Shown in pieces: positions 1 through 13,300 of a stretch of 64,000 nucleotides of DNA. Position numbers and translations under genes: made by a program. Positions within the stretch are counted from its first letter, which is position 1, and each line of letters begins with the position of its first letter. The notes beneath the pieces were generated by a model. It did not search any database. It was given only the letters and a program-made list of their open reading frames with translations, and was not told where the DNA came from. The DNA is from Phoronis australis (Eukaryota; Phoronida; Phoronidae). The DNA lies in assembly GCA_002633005.1 (NCBI GenBank), contig NMRA01000673.1:4635-68634 (forward strand). The letters run 5' to 3'.

Positions 1-1208
1 ACAGTGGCGGATGTAGGATATCACAAGGGGGCCCAACATTTTGTCCGGCTGTAAGCATTTGCGTGAACCACGATCATAGATGCGTATAGCACCGAATGGG
101 GGGAGGTCGGGAGGGGGATTTTCCCGCCCAGGAAATTTTTCTGTTTTTTCCTCTAAAAATCAAGCATTTTCCTTGATTCCTGAAGTATTATCCAAGAAAA
201 AAGGCAAGCAAAAACACAGAGAAGGTGTCAAACAGGAAAAACCGTACGTACCACAGACTTGAACTCACGACCTGGCGGATAGAGAGCGCGTGCTTTACCC
301 CTACACCACCACGATTTAACTACTAACCTTGTGCTAAGAGACCTACTTGTTTATGGTCCACGGCGCTTGCGCGCGAAACCTACTTCTTTTTGTAATGCTT
401 ATTACACGTTTTATATTTTGTGCAATCGGTTCTTAACAAATTTGTTGTATTTAAAATAGTCTTCAAATGCCCAAAAGACCAAATCCGTTTTTCGTGTTGC
501 AACAATGACGGGACTGCTTTGGAAATCGTCTTAAGTTAAGTTTTGACAAAGAGAGAATTATGAGTTTCTGAGTGATTCACCAAAGCTTCGATTAAAATTC
601 ACATCTTACCAGCAGTTTTTGTTTTTTCATTGTCGCTCAGGTTCCATTTTCTTTAAAAAATGAAGTAAATTTTCTTCATTGCACACTGGAACAGACGACG
701 GAAACGGAGTCGTAGTGCGCAGCGCCATTGCCGGTCGCCTGGGATATCGCGGGAGAGCTTATACTTAGCCATAGTTCCGTTACCAATGCGCCGTGTTCCG
801 AATATGACATTTGAAATTGGATCTGAGCCCCCTCCCAAACACTAAAACTGCACACATTTTAATCTTGTTTCATCCATATAATCTAAATTACCGGGGTTAA
901 TTAATAAACTCAAAATTTCCCTACGCTCTTGCTGTTTGATTTTTTTGCGGCAGCCAAGGGGGGGGCGCTTATGCTGTATTACGCTTAGCGAAGTTTGTCG
1001 TCAGTTGAACAAACTTAAGACTACTGCAGACTTTGTATGCCGAAACAGCTGATAAGTCACCAATTTTGGATCAGTACACCTTCCGTCGGAGATTACTGGT
1101 TAATGCAGTGGTTTGAACGTAATATACATATAGGTTACCATGAGTTCCGTTTCCCATGTCAACCAAACTTGTATTTGCATTGAGTACATGCACTGTCTAC
1201 AGCGATAC
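1..1208. other. Intron sequence after gene 1 exon 27
   Basis: I see no MAM exon here. Apart from a tRNA-like fragment near 250-312 nothing is recognised. Position 960-1200 is similar to 54720-54870 beside the matching gene 2 exon (shared tattacgcttagcgaagttt), so it belongs to the duplicated block. Confidence 0.6.
246..316 (-). repeat. tRNA-like SINE fragment
   Basis: Read on the minus strand this has GTGGTGTAGGGGTAAAGCAC, like a tRNA D-arm with the polymerase III A box, and GTCGTGAGTTCAAGTC about 28 bases on, like a B box and T-arm. The outer ends do not pair as an acceptor stem, so it is a SINE relic and not a tRNA gene. A shorter B-box-like match (GGTCGTGAGTTCA on the minus strand) is at about 8316-8332. 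Confidence 0.4.
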
Positions 1209-1338
1209 CTGAGAATGACGGAGATATTAATTTCGCAACCTCTCCATTGGCACGTGGGCTAGAAACTTCGGTGTAAATGTAGCCGTGTGATCCAGCAGCG
1301 CCCCTTTGCGGACCTGTACCAGATGACGGTGTGTTTCC
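1209..1338 (-). CDS. Gene 1 exon 27: fourth MAM domain, exon b (last exon in window)
   Basis: 130 bp, phase 0 to 1, coding GNTPSSGTGPQ, then HGYIYTEVSSPRANGEVAKL. Matches 54879-55008 of gene 2, including the gtatcg donor. In gene 2 exons c and d with the stop follow within 1.9 kb; here exon c is not present in positions 1-1208, so it lies outside. Confidence 0.92.
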
Positions 1339-4300
1339 CTGGAGTCAGAATTATTGTGAGCCATTAAATATACATGTAAATCTTCATATTCGTGAGAACA
1401 GTCACACTTTGTAACATCATTGGTGAATTTTCCCGGGCGCTGCATCTTCAATTTATAACAAGACATACGCCTACAACGTGGTAACGTAAGGTGCTGCACA
1501 TGTAAATTCCATCTCCCCATCAGTAAACATGAACCTCGACAAGTAGGAAATAATGCAAGTGACAACTCCGCTATATTTTTTGGGCTCAATATGAACGCAG
1601 GTTGCAACACTACGCATCTTGTGACGAATGCGGAAACTTGTCCAGTATAGAACAAAACTGTGTGGAAACCCACCGTGTTAACAGCCCAGTCGAAATCGTC
1701 GGTAGCGTCTTGATGCCAGTTGCAAAGATTACCGCTATCGAAGTTGCAAGACAAGCCAGGGTCTGAAACTTATGAAAAAGCCTGCGGCTTAAAGAAAATA
1801 ATTAAGAGTGGTCTAAATGACTATGGTTGTTTTGTTTTTTTTTTGTAACGGGGAGTGACATATAGCCTTTGCAATTCCAAGAAAACACCAAATAACTATT
1901 CTTTAGTCCGAGAGATTGTATATCTGAATCCAACCTTTAAATATGGGACAAACGGGCTCGAAACAAAAGTGAGGCCAGATTCAGGAAACTAGTCTCTTTT
2001 AAATCGAAATTGTTTTTTTTTTTTCACCTCATTATTACCCTTGGCAATATTAAAATATTATATATCTGAAAAGGATACCAAACCCAGTGTTGACCTATTA
2101 TCGGAAAGATATTAAATACGACATTCCCATCTAGTTCTCTGAAACAAAGTTACGCTCTGTAACCCCAGACAACTCTCAAATGTTTCGAACAAAGTACATG
2201 TATGAAAATCCCTTATGAATTCCGCTAATCGAGCAAACGTGAGTTACGATTTAGAAGAGTTACAGGACATCTGTAGGGAAAGTCCACCCACCAAGAACCA
2301 TAACCTATATGTGACACAGACAGTATGAATTTTTTAATTAAATCCTAAATTTATTGCTCAAGTTGGAGGACAGTGATCCATTGATGGTTGATTGAAAACA
2401 CCAAAACAGGGGTTAGTTTACTTTTAAAATTGTACTTGTTGTTCTTGTACATTGAGAAATGTGTTTACAACACCGCCTTCTTGATTTACACCATCACGGT
2501 GGTTGATATTACCTGTCGGGGCCGTAGTCCCATGACAGGCTCCGTGACGTAAGATCAGGGAGTCGATTGCTATATCACCCATCCACGTAGAACCTTTGCT
2601 AGCCGAGATCAGTAGCTAAAATTAAACAGAAAAGCAAATGCGGTAACAAAACATTATACGGTCGTTTTCACTCTTAAAAAAGGTGAGCTAAATATAACCT
2701 GGTGATTAAAAAAACGGTTAACGAAAGACAGAACAAAGCGTTTATCTTGTCATCAAAATGTTGTGTTGCAATTGACTGTCTTCTAAGCAAATTGCCCGAA
2801 TTTATGCAACATTAGACTTCAGAAATGAATCGATAAGTAGTGTCTTGTCAACAGTAAAACTAGGGCAACAGAGAGCGATTATATGCGTCCACTGTTTACC
2901 AGATACACAAGATGATCTTTCTTTTAAACAGTTCCACGAAAAGCATCAACACTGGAAAAAAATTCCCCAAGCGGATGGAAAGCGAATCTTCACTGCCTTC
3001 GTAGATAGGGAAATGCTTCCCTCCATTCGTCATTATTTTTCCGTGCAGTCTTGGGGATGGGGCTGCGGACCACAAAGAACACGCACAAAAACAAGAAAAT
3101 TGGGCGCAATGTGCATGAAGGTCCTATTTACCTGGATAAAGGACTTGTGCTGTAGTTTATGTGATAATAACCTGATAGTTAAATATCATGAACATCCATC
3201 AAGGAACCTGATATATCACAAATGCAAAGGAAACAAATTGCAACTATGGGACTGGCATCAGATGGATTCGTCTGAAAACCCAATTTAGTTGTGGTATCTC
3301 CAATAAAGCACGCACAGATTTCAAGACGACCTGTCAAGGTGGGTATTTAGGCTCAGGCAAAAACTACTGCTATATATAGAGTTGGACATCCCAAAAGACG
3401 ATCGTCAACAACAACGTTCAAGAGGAAACATCTTTCACGACACCTGCGACAGCATCATATCAACTAGCCTGGGAGATTTGATCACACAATTAGCTTGCAT
3501 AAAATTGTTCATTACCATCGACTGGTCTGTAGCAGTCACCGTAATGGACTCGTCATGCCACAAAGGACCATGAGGTCCAGATCTTTTAAACAACTGCTGC
3601 TCGTTACCGAAGAGATCGGTCAATGATATCACCAGGTCGCCCATGTTACTGCCACCCTCCATGTTCCATTTGAAGGAGAAGCAGTAGTCTCCGGCTGCAA
3701 AAGAAAAGGTAATATTAACCCCGTTACGAGATTTAATAGCAAAGAAGAGGGCGTCCGTACATGTATTAGGCTACGAGCAGGCGATAATTTACCTCTTTGC
3801 TTTCATGAAAACTGTGAGAGCGTAGATTTTTGGAATGTGATTCAATGAATCCAGAGTCCATGATGTGTCACGCCAGTTATCGCTTATCGGTCAGCTGGTA
3901 GTTCAGGTTGAATAGCTGCTACTTCGTTTACCCCTGTGTATTATATAATGAACTTCGCGCACCTACCGAACCTTAAAAATTGTGAGGCTCGAATTTTTGA
4001 GAATGTAAAACTTTAACTAAGATGCACGGAGTACGTTCCGCGTTATGAATTGTGCACTTGCGAATTTGTGTAGTTCCAGCATTTTTAACAGACTTTTGTC
4101 GTGTTTTCCACTTTTTTCGGAGTCTCTGTTTCTCGGAGTCAGACCTGTTTCCCCACTTCGGCATATGGGGATCGTTGGAGCCCCCACCCTGGTTGCGCGC
4201 ATCTTCTTGGAGCTCGAATTGCCACTTCTGTGTATGCGTTACATCTACTGTTTGTAGTGTGTGTTACCCTCTCACTTAAGTTTCACTGGACAGGAGCCAT

Positions 4301-7300
4301 GCTTGCGAGACCATGCAACAAGGTATGCCGCACTAGTATTGGCAAGAATGCGCAAAAAGATAATGGCTGCAAGAGACGAGTGCGTATACAATTATCACGA
4401 CTGTTAACTTGTTGAGGATGACTACCCTATACTACAGCTAGTGTTCAAGTACGAAACAGTCGGAAGTCTGATTTCATGCCAGTGACCCAGTGTAGCACAA
4501 TTTCACCGCAGGCTCATCAACATTGCAAACTGCATTTGAATTGCAAGTTGCACATTGGCATCGCTTAATACTTGCCTGGGAATGAACTTGATTCAATTTC
4601 TGCAACAGCGAACGAGGGGACTGGTGAAGACACTTCGGCGTAAAGATAATAACTGCCGTCGGCCGCTCCCGAGGGACCTGTCCCGCTTGACGGAGTTCCT
4701 CCCTACAAGAACACCAACACACCATTTTAATATTGCTTAGATGTTAATCAAGTATGGTGACGTGACTTGGCTTGCAGGATCCGCAACCATACAAAAGGCA
4801 CGTTTCTTCGGAGTTGACCCAAAACCTGCTAAAGAGTTCATGAGTTTATCTCATCGGCTTATACTTTACCACCTCGTTCAGTGGGAAGTAGGCCTATATG
4901 TGATTTAAGCATGGCTACAATTCAGGGGAGTATACACCATAAGCTTGGTCCTGGTATATACGTGATCTTTAGAAATTATTCAAATTTGGCTCAGTTTGCA
5001 GATGATCAGCCATCATCAGAACATTCCTCTAATGTTTAAGATCTTGAACACTGCCTATACAATCAGTGACCTGAAAATGAGCGTTCCTGAAAATGAGCGT
5101 TCTGTAAAATCGTATAACTTTTAAAGGCAGTTGGGTGCCGCCGGAAATACTGGGCAACTTGGAGGTAACCTACCGATTGTACAGTCCAGTCAAAGTCATC
5201 AGTCTGTAGCTGTTTCCACATACAAATGTTGTCGCTTTCGAAATCACACGACGCCGCACTTACTAAATGAAACAAAATAAAGATAATAAGCTTAAGATAC
5301 ACTGTTAACCTACCAAAACAAATGTCTAAGAGGCGTGGGATGCAAAACCTCACCAAAAATACCTTTAAACGACTTCTGACTAACGTATCATCCTACAACG
5401 TCTAGAACAGGTTTATTCAGATTTTTCTGCCAGGAAATCTCAGTAGAAAATTACAGAAATCAAGATTTTTGAAATTCATGAGGACGAAAAACTTTGGTTT
5501 CCACAGAGTTTGTAATCTAACTCCTGGCTTACCATGGGCTCGTGCTCACTTGCTTGAAGACGTTTGAGGTCAGAGGTCACATCTCCATACAAGGTAAATG
5601 TGCCAAGTCTAATGTTTTGCCACAACAAATAAGGAGACCAGTTCATTTCAAACGCGTTTCGCCCCACCACAGCAATTCAGTCATGGTCTAGACCGAGCCT
5701 ACGTTGTCAAATGTGTTATGCAGGGATGTTGCTAAGAGCTTTGAAACGCGTCTCTTCCTTTTAGCACACTTAAACCGTTCCAACTATCTAAGTAGGCCTA
5801 AAGTGTAAGAACTACTAGCCAATCCATTGCACTGGATCATTACTGCATCGGTATACTAGCGTGTCTAAGGGTTCTTACTTTTCATAGACAGATTCCTATT
5901 CTGGCTGACAGCACGTGTGTAAATCACGTCTTGCAGACAGTTGGTGCGAGTTAATGCCGGATAATTGTGTAGGGTCGGGAAACAAGATTTTTCAGCTCTC
6001 GGGTGGTACATGTATTTTCCCTTCCAACAAACCGGCGACATATCGATTCTCTCTGCTAAGACTTGACGTAAATACATCATTCGGGAAACATATGCATGTA
6101 CGCTATACATGTATTTCGGACGTTCTATCAATGGCCTCGACTGGATTGAGTTATGAGACCGCAAAAATAGCTTTTTGTCGAGGAATAAAATCTTCACTTT
6201 CATGTACGAAGCTGAAACGCTAAGCTCAATGTGAACTTAGCACGCCGGCCACCTCGATAAGTCAACTTAGTGGCAGCCGCTTTGATGTGATAGGCAAGTA
6301 ACCTCACCAGCATCCTCTGGGTCATCCGCTTTTCACTCGCGTGCGTTTTTGCTTTTCTGGGAAAAACCTGGGTTCACGGAATGCTCCCCAAGCTTTAGCT
6401 TACGTGGTATGAATTTGTATTGGCAAACAATTATTCAGCGTTATTAATGACGAAGAACGTTCAATTTCAGCGTGGTTCACGATTGCGTTTACCCAGGCCG
6501 CTCCATTACCTAATTGCAGCCTCGCCTTGAGAATGACGTGACCGCCTTGGCTACAATCGGACTAAAAAAGACTGAGTAAAAAGGACACTTTTTGTTGCCC
6601 GATTTTACCTGCCTTTTCTACAACCGCTTTGTACAGCATGTATAATAGACTTGAAAATAAACTAGAAAATGTATAGCACTGCGATAGAAATGCCAAACTT
6701 GGAACACCTCAAGCCGTTGCGATTTCGTGGAACTTTTTGTTGGAGTTTATTGTGGCGAATCTTCTCCTGTGTATGTAATGGAGTTGTGCACCAGTTTGAA
6801 GAGTTTTCAAACATCTGAGTAAAGCATCAGAACTCGGAACTTGTCGAAAAACACGACTCGAAACGGATTCTAGCAGAAAATAAGTGCGTAATTAGTGGCT
6901 GTTATTGCGCCAAAATATTGTGGAAATTTGGCGTTGCCCAGATTATTCTGAAGACCGCTGAAAAGAACAAACAACAACTGTATACAGACAACACGGCACA
7001 AGATCAATAGGTGTGCAAGTTCTTACCCAAGCCAGCTCCTGTAGTAGCTGTTGGCCATTGCGTGCTCTGTACACCGGATGTCGTTCTTTGCGTGCTTGGT
7101 GTGTGGTGTGTTGTCTTGTGCGTGGTAAAAACGCTTGGCGTTGTCCTTCTCGTGCTTGGCACGTAAGCTGTGGTGCTGCTTGATCCTTGACAAGAACCGG
7201 TTTTTAAAACAAGGGTGTCGATGGCAATATCACCTTGCCATGTCTGCGCTTTGTTTGCCAATATCAGAAGCTGAAAACGAAAGAGTATGCTACACAGACT

Positions 7301-10300
7301 TGAGCACAGGCAGTGATGTCAATAACAAATGGGAGGTGAAGTTAGCTCCACCATTTTGTGAAAGATATATATTATAATCCTTCACAAAACTTAATCGATG
7401 GGTACGGATATTCATTCACAACATTTCTGACAGCGACATCAAGACAATCAATCAAAATATTTATATCGTTGCGATTCGGTTTTGGCTATATTGCAACGCT
7501 CACTTCTAGAACTTAGTTTGAAAATGTCGGGAATTGCCATCTAGTTTGTATTCCTATTAGACTTTCACTTGTTGTTTAAATTTGCAACTAACTCCATTCA
7601 ATGATCGTTACAGCTAACATTATCAATTACCGTCGACACGTCATTAGTGGTCACAGGTACAGACTCATCATGCCACGTGTCTCCGTGAGATCCAGACCTC
7701 TTAAACAGTGGTTGTGTGTTACCTCCGTGCTGGTCAACCAACGCGATCTCCAGATCTCCCATAGCGCTGCTGCCGTACATGTGCCATTTGAAGGAGAAAC
7801 AGTAGCTCCCAGCTATAATAAGATAATATGCGAATATCAATCGACGTAATAGTGGAAGTTCAATTCGTATTCGATCCCGTATGTTTTGTTCTAGCCATGG
7901 CAGTGCAAGACGCGTATATTTGATGAGTGATCGCGTGGAAACCAATCTTAGGACTAGGTGGGGATGATGAGGTATGTGTTCAGCCAGCGCATTTTGATGC
8001 TATATGTGTGGGCGCACAAAAATGAAATTGCCAATATCATGTATTGTGGTAGTCGGATGGGTCCGAAACTTGTCGTCACTCCTCGCCAGCGTCACAGGAT
8101 AACTTCTCGCAAACCGCATTACCTTCCTAGAAAGGGTTTAGGGGTACAGCAGCGGACCCGGACGCCAAGACGGAGATGATTTCATTCTCCATACATCTAC
8201 ACACGCTGAGTGTTTGTGGGCAAATGAAATACAGGCTTTCCAGCTAAAACTCAATATTCAATCGTTATTAGAAACAAACACAGTTGACAAGAGCCGCGGC
8301 ATCGCGAAGAATTAAAATGAACTCACGACCCGTGCATCTAGTGGTGTTTTGAGAATAACTAAACGCTACTTTGTTGGTATGACTGCTGCATATACTTACC
8401 CGGAATGGTGATGATTCTATTCCTGCTACACTTCCACTGGGGACAGGTGACGACACTTCTACGTAGAGGTAGTAGTTTCCGTCGGCTGCAAAACTTGGAC
8501 CTGTGCCGGTTGAAGGAGTTGGACCCTACGTGGGTAGCAATTAGCACACGTGTAAATTCAGAAACAATCTTGAACCTTTCACTACGATGTATTCACTTGA
8601 CTTTGGGAGTGACTGTAAACCCAATATCGACGGCCATGCATGTTGGCCTCGTGAACACCGACGGTTGAAAAAGTAGGACTATTTTCCGTGAAATCATTAT
8701 ACTCGACACGAGAAATTTGTCTTCGCAAGTTGAGCGGAAGTAGTGAACTCCTGCCGAAAAATGACATTTGCAATTAAATAAGCGACTGAACATTTCATTG
8801 GCATCCATTTTGTTAGTGTTGTGATTTAACTCCCAACCGGTCTCCTGAAACAACTCTCAATTTTAAACGTGTGGTTTTGCTTACGCCAAGTTTGCCGAAC
8901 ACAGCTCAGGAACCAGAAGGTGACGTGTTTAATTGCATTTGAAAACATTCAGAGACCAACCGCCCAACTCTACGCACACGGAATCAAAAAAGTCCTCTCA
9001 GTTTAGCCCAATGGGGATTTTAATTTAATCTCCGGTAGATCACGCTCTGCGCCACAGCGGAGCCTACGTTATAATTGCCCTCAGTCGTAAAAGTAAACGT
9101 CTGCTGCCACGTGCCCTGTATGCACGGGGATAACAATACAACGACTCAATTTTTGAGAAAGAAAATTTGTCGCCCAATACTTCCGAAAAGACAAAAACGT
9201 GAAATAAGTGTAAAATAATGTTAATCTTCTTCAACTAAAGAAATTCTACGTTCTGTTACCAAAGGATAAAAGTCAGGTAAAATTGCATAATCAAAGTAAA
9301 AATTGGTGAACGTCAAATTTAAAATCTTTTAAAGTACTCCTCGCGTTCAAAGTCGTGCGCGCTTTATCAAGGGTACGATACACACTGCCGAATATGTAGT
9401 ATACAAAGCAGCATATTCTAACACAAACTGACAAACAACATGTACTGAGAACAATCTCGGTCGTGAGCAAAATAATGCAAGGGACGATATAAACAACAAG
9501 AGTAACGCATAGTGTTGAACTGTGCCCCCGATAGCACCACAAACGGTGTGCTTTTATGGGTGTTTTAATATCATAAAAATGACCATGAGATGCTACAAAA
9601 GGAGTCAAACCCATCCAAATTGAGAAGGTGGCTTTGTCTCCGTAAAGCATATCTATTTGCCAAATTTCATGAAATTAAAACAAGGAACTCCTGAGATATA
9701 GAGGCAGACGTAAAGAATAATTGACAAGAGAGGCACGCTCCCTTAAAGGGTTAAAGAGATACAGCCGTGGATGCAAAAAAGCAAAAGCTGCCCCAAAGGG
9801 GTACCAGTGTAGAAAAAATCCTTCCGGAAATCAACACCAGCCTGGGTCTTTGCAGTAGGAACACAAACCTCAATTTTCATGATCGCTCTTCGAGTGGTTT
9901 GGCAGATAGAAAGGCAGACGTCAAAAACAAACGTGAAAACTTTTTAATGGCCACCAGGTGGCGCAGAAAACATCATATCTTACCGAAAATGGACAGGCAC
10001 TGTCGTCTTAATAGAAACCTATTTGCTAAATTTCATAAGAACACATTAATTAACTCCAAAGTTACAGTCAAACGTATGAAATATTTTGCTACAAGGGGGC
10101 GACACAATAGTCGGACCCGACCCGAACCTCATTCAAAGCCTTCTCATCAGTAACACACCTGTAATTTTCCATAATGATCCTTGAAGCAGCATTGTAGATA
10201 TGGGGCTGGAGCCAAGTAAACTGACGCAAACTTAACAAAAATGGCCACAAGATGACGTTGGAAAATCAAATCTGACCCACATGACTGAGCAGGCGTTGTA

Positions 10301-13300
10301 TTCTCCTTAATAGAAATCCATTGACCAAATTTCATGAAAACAAATCACTAGTGATATACATGTACGACGATACAGTGGCAAACGTAAACAAGCAGTTTGC
10401 CACTAGGGGCAGAGTGGTGTCTGAATCAGTTCGACACCCGTTATCGTTTGTCGACGGAATACATCTTTCAAATTTCACAAAGCTCCTTCAAAGAAGCAAA
10501 AAACAAAATCTCTACACAGTAATCGGACGCGTCCGAAAGTCAACATCAATCGTGGCCTTCTCATTAGGAACACATTTGTATTTTTTTATAATGATCCTTC
10601 GAGCGATTCCGACAGATAGAGTGTCGGAGACAAAAAAATAGACGCAAAAATTACAAAAATGATCACAAAGTGGCGTAAAGTTCGTCGAATCTGTCCGCAA
10701 ATGGAATGGTGTCATCTCCTACACATTAAAAACTCATTTGCAGAATTCCATGGAAATCCTTCAAGGAACAAAAATCAAAAGTAAAAAATGTCATTAGAGA
10801 ACACAGCGGTATTCGGGTCGATCGGAAACTCGTCGTCTGTCGTCAGCCACATCGTTATACATCAGGGAGCATAAATGGAACGTATAACCACAGTCTGTTC
10901 ATTACAGATTTCTAATGACACATAATACATGTACCAATATCCCAAATCAGATCTCTGACGTGGGTACCAAATCCACTAATGCTGCACAATGCAAATGAAC
11001 TGCGTAAGGCGTATTGTGCAACAACTGCTGCTAACATTTGGCAACTCGCAGTGTACTTACCGATTTTACTGTCCAATCGATGTCATCAATTTGGAGTTGC
11101 TTCCACATGCAGATGTTGCCGTTTTCAAAGTCACATGACGCCTCCTTCACTGAAGCAAACAGACGGAAGAGGTGGCATTGAACGCAATACAAATATCCGG
11201 GCACAATTTAGTCCGATTCACATTATGCGCAATAGCGCCTCGCCATGGCGTGATTTCACTGGAAACACTTTTCAGTGTTTTGCTGTAGCAAGCCTGTTTC
11301 GTCTGCGAACCCTCGAGATGCTTAAGCGCGATCTTCGTCGTTCAGACTATACATGTATTTCAGTACATGTATACTCCCACCAGAAAAAATGGAGGGAAAG
11401 AACAGACTGATTACTGGGATATTGAAACATAACATCTCAGATAAATTATAAACAACTGAAAGTTATCGTTCAAAACTCAATCGGGTGAAATATTTCTATA
11501 AAATCTTTTGAAAATAAATAATGAATCTATATTGTCGAAAAACCTGCTTCAGAGTTGAGAACCGAAATTATTACTCGAGGTTTAAACAGAAAAAGGACAT
11601 CGTACATGTATGAATAAAACGGTCTAGACTTGGTTGTTAAAGCATGGCGTGTACTCAACCTCGGAATCACGCCCGTATTTGTTGCAAATGGCATGGAGAT
11701 TAAATCGATGTCAATCACGTTTCGCTTCTAGCATCTTTAAAAAGGCAAATTCAATTCCTTTTTATAGTCTTTTCACCGACATACATGTAGTTGTTTGAAA
11801 ATTGAGACGACGAAAGACAAATAAATCTACAAGGACTGTGGCAAATGGTGGCCAATGTAGCGTAGTGTTCACTAAATTCTCATTCTGGTATTAAAATCAG
11901 ATTATCAGCACCTCCTGGGGATGGTGTTGTCCTCTGTATGCTACCTGTAGTACACTAGGCGTCGTTCTCCGTTTTTATAGATTACAAGAAAAAACACTGC
12001 GTGATCTGGCCAAATTTGCATGTGCTTTATGACAACGGAACATACACCACGTATCGCTGGGCGTTCAAATATCATGTACTTGCACATTTTAAATCTCTTC
12101 ACGTGCGTCACTGGATCTAAGAAACGAGCCAACATTTGATGCTATCTTTAAAACGAAAACAAATCTCCGGTTAATTAAACACAATTTTGAGTCCCCTCCC
12201 CCTGTAGTAGTGCAGGCCCAACAGGAGAGTGACATGAAAATCACTAAACGTGTCGCATTGTGTCTTTGCATCCACTATTGTTGAGGGAACTCTTTAACCG
12301 ACAGCTAGGCACAGCGGGGTCGTCTTGAACATGTTTTAAGAAACGACAGAGTTATACGGATCTATGTCAACACATTAACCGATACCTATCGATTGATCTC
12401 TAAAATCTACCGGCATTTGACAAAGACAATACGTCCCTCTTTAGTGGCTACCGAGATTGAAATGATGACAGTGTGATATAGGAATAACATTACAGAGGAA
12501 AACTAGAAAGATTATTGTCACAGCGTGACAATAACGGACTCTGCGCGTGCGTATTACTGGAATTATTATGGAAAGTTACTGACAGCAACCCGTTTACCAA
12601 TATGAAAAGGAATTCTTTAAAATTGTAGGAGAAATTACATATTAATTTTTTGATGACCTTTCCACTAATTGACCTCTTCCGGTGCATTACGAGCCCCAAT
12701 GAGGGAATAATTGTTAACTCGATTAAAAGTGGTTAATGCTAATAATCACAGATGTTTTACTTTAAGCACTTCAAAATACAAGATGAAGGAAGTGGTCAAA
12801 CTTTCAGAAGAAAAATGCACCTAATGACCCCATGGGTGCACCGAATGACCTGAAAATTTATAATTCAAACTCAATCGCACTTAGTAAACAGATACGTCAT
12901 TCTGAAGTCTCTAGCTCAAAATTTTAGTTTGCACCCAATGACCATTGACCTACTTTTTCTGATTGGTTAGGCCTATTGCAAAGTAAAGTAGTGTATTCAA
13001 CTGGCTTGTTGACTTACACCAGTGTGCTGAAATTGAAAAGAATTCCTTGAAAAACATATAACATTTTGAACGTTACATGACCTTTGTACTATTTGACCTT
13101 ATCCAGTGCATTTTAAGCATTTTTAGGAGAATTATTGCAAAGCCCATGGAAAATGTGTTTAACGCTGAGAATCACAGTTGTCTAACGGTTGACACATCAG
13201 AATACTTGCTGATTGAAAAGGTCAAATTTTCAGAAGAAAAATGCACCTAATGACCCCATGTTTGCACTAAATGACCTGAAACTTTGGATTCCGATTTGAT

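Noticed and set aside
246-316. Functional tRNA gene
   Set aside because: No acceptor stem pairs and no clean anticodon arm; kept only as a SINE-like relic.
2845-3288. 147-codon plus-strand reading frame
   Set aside because: The paralogous intron sequence at 57345-57560 has stops and frame changes, so there is no sign of selection for protein.
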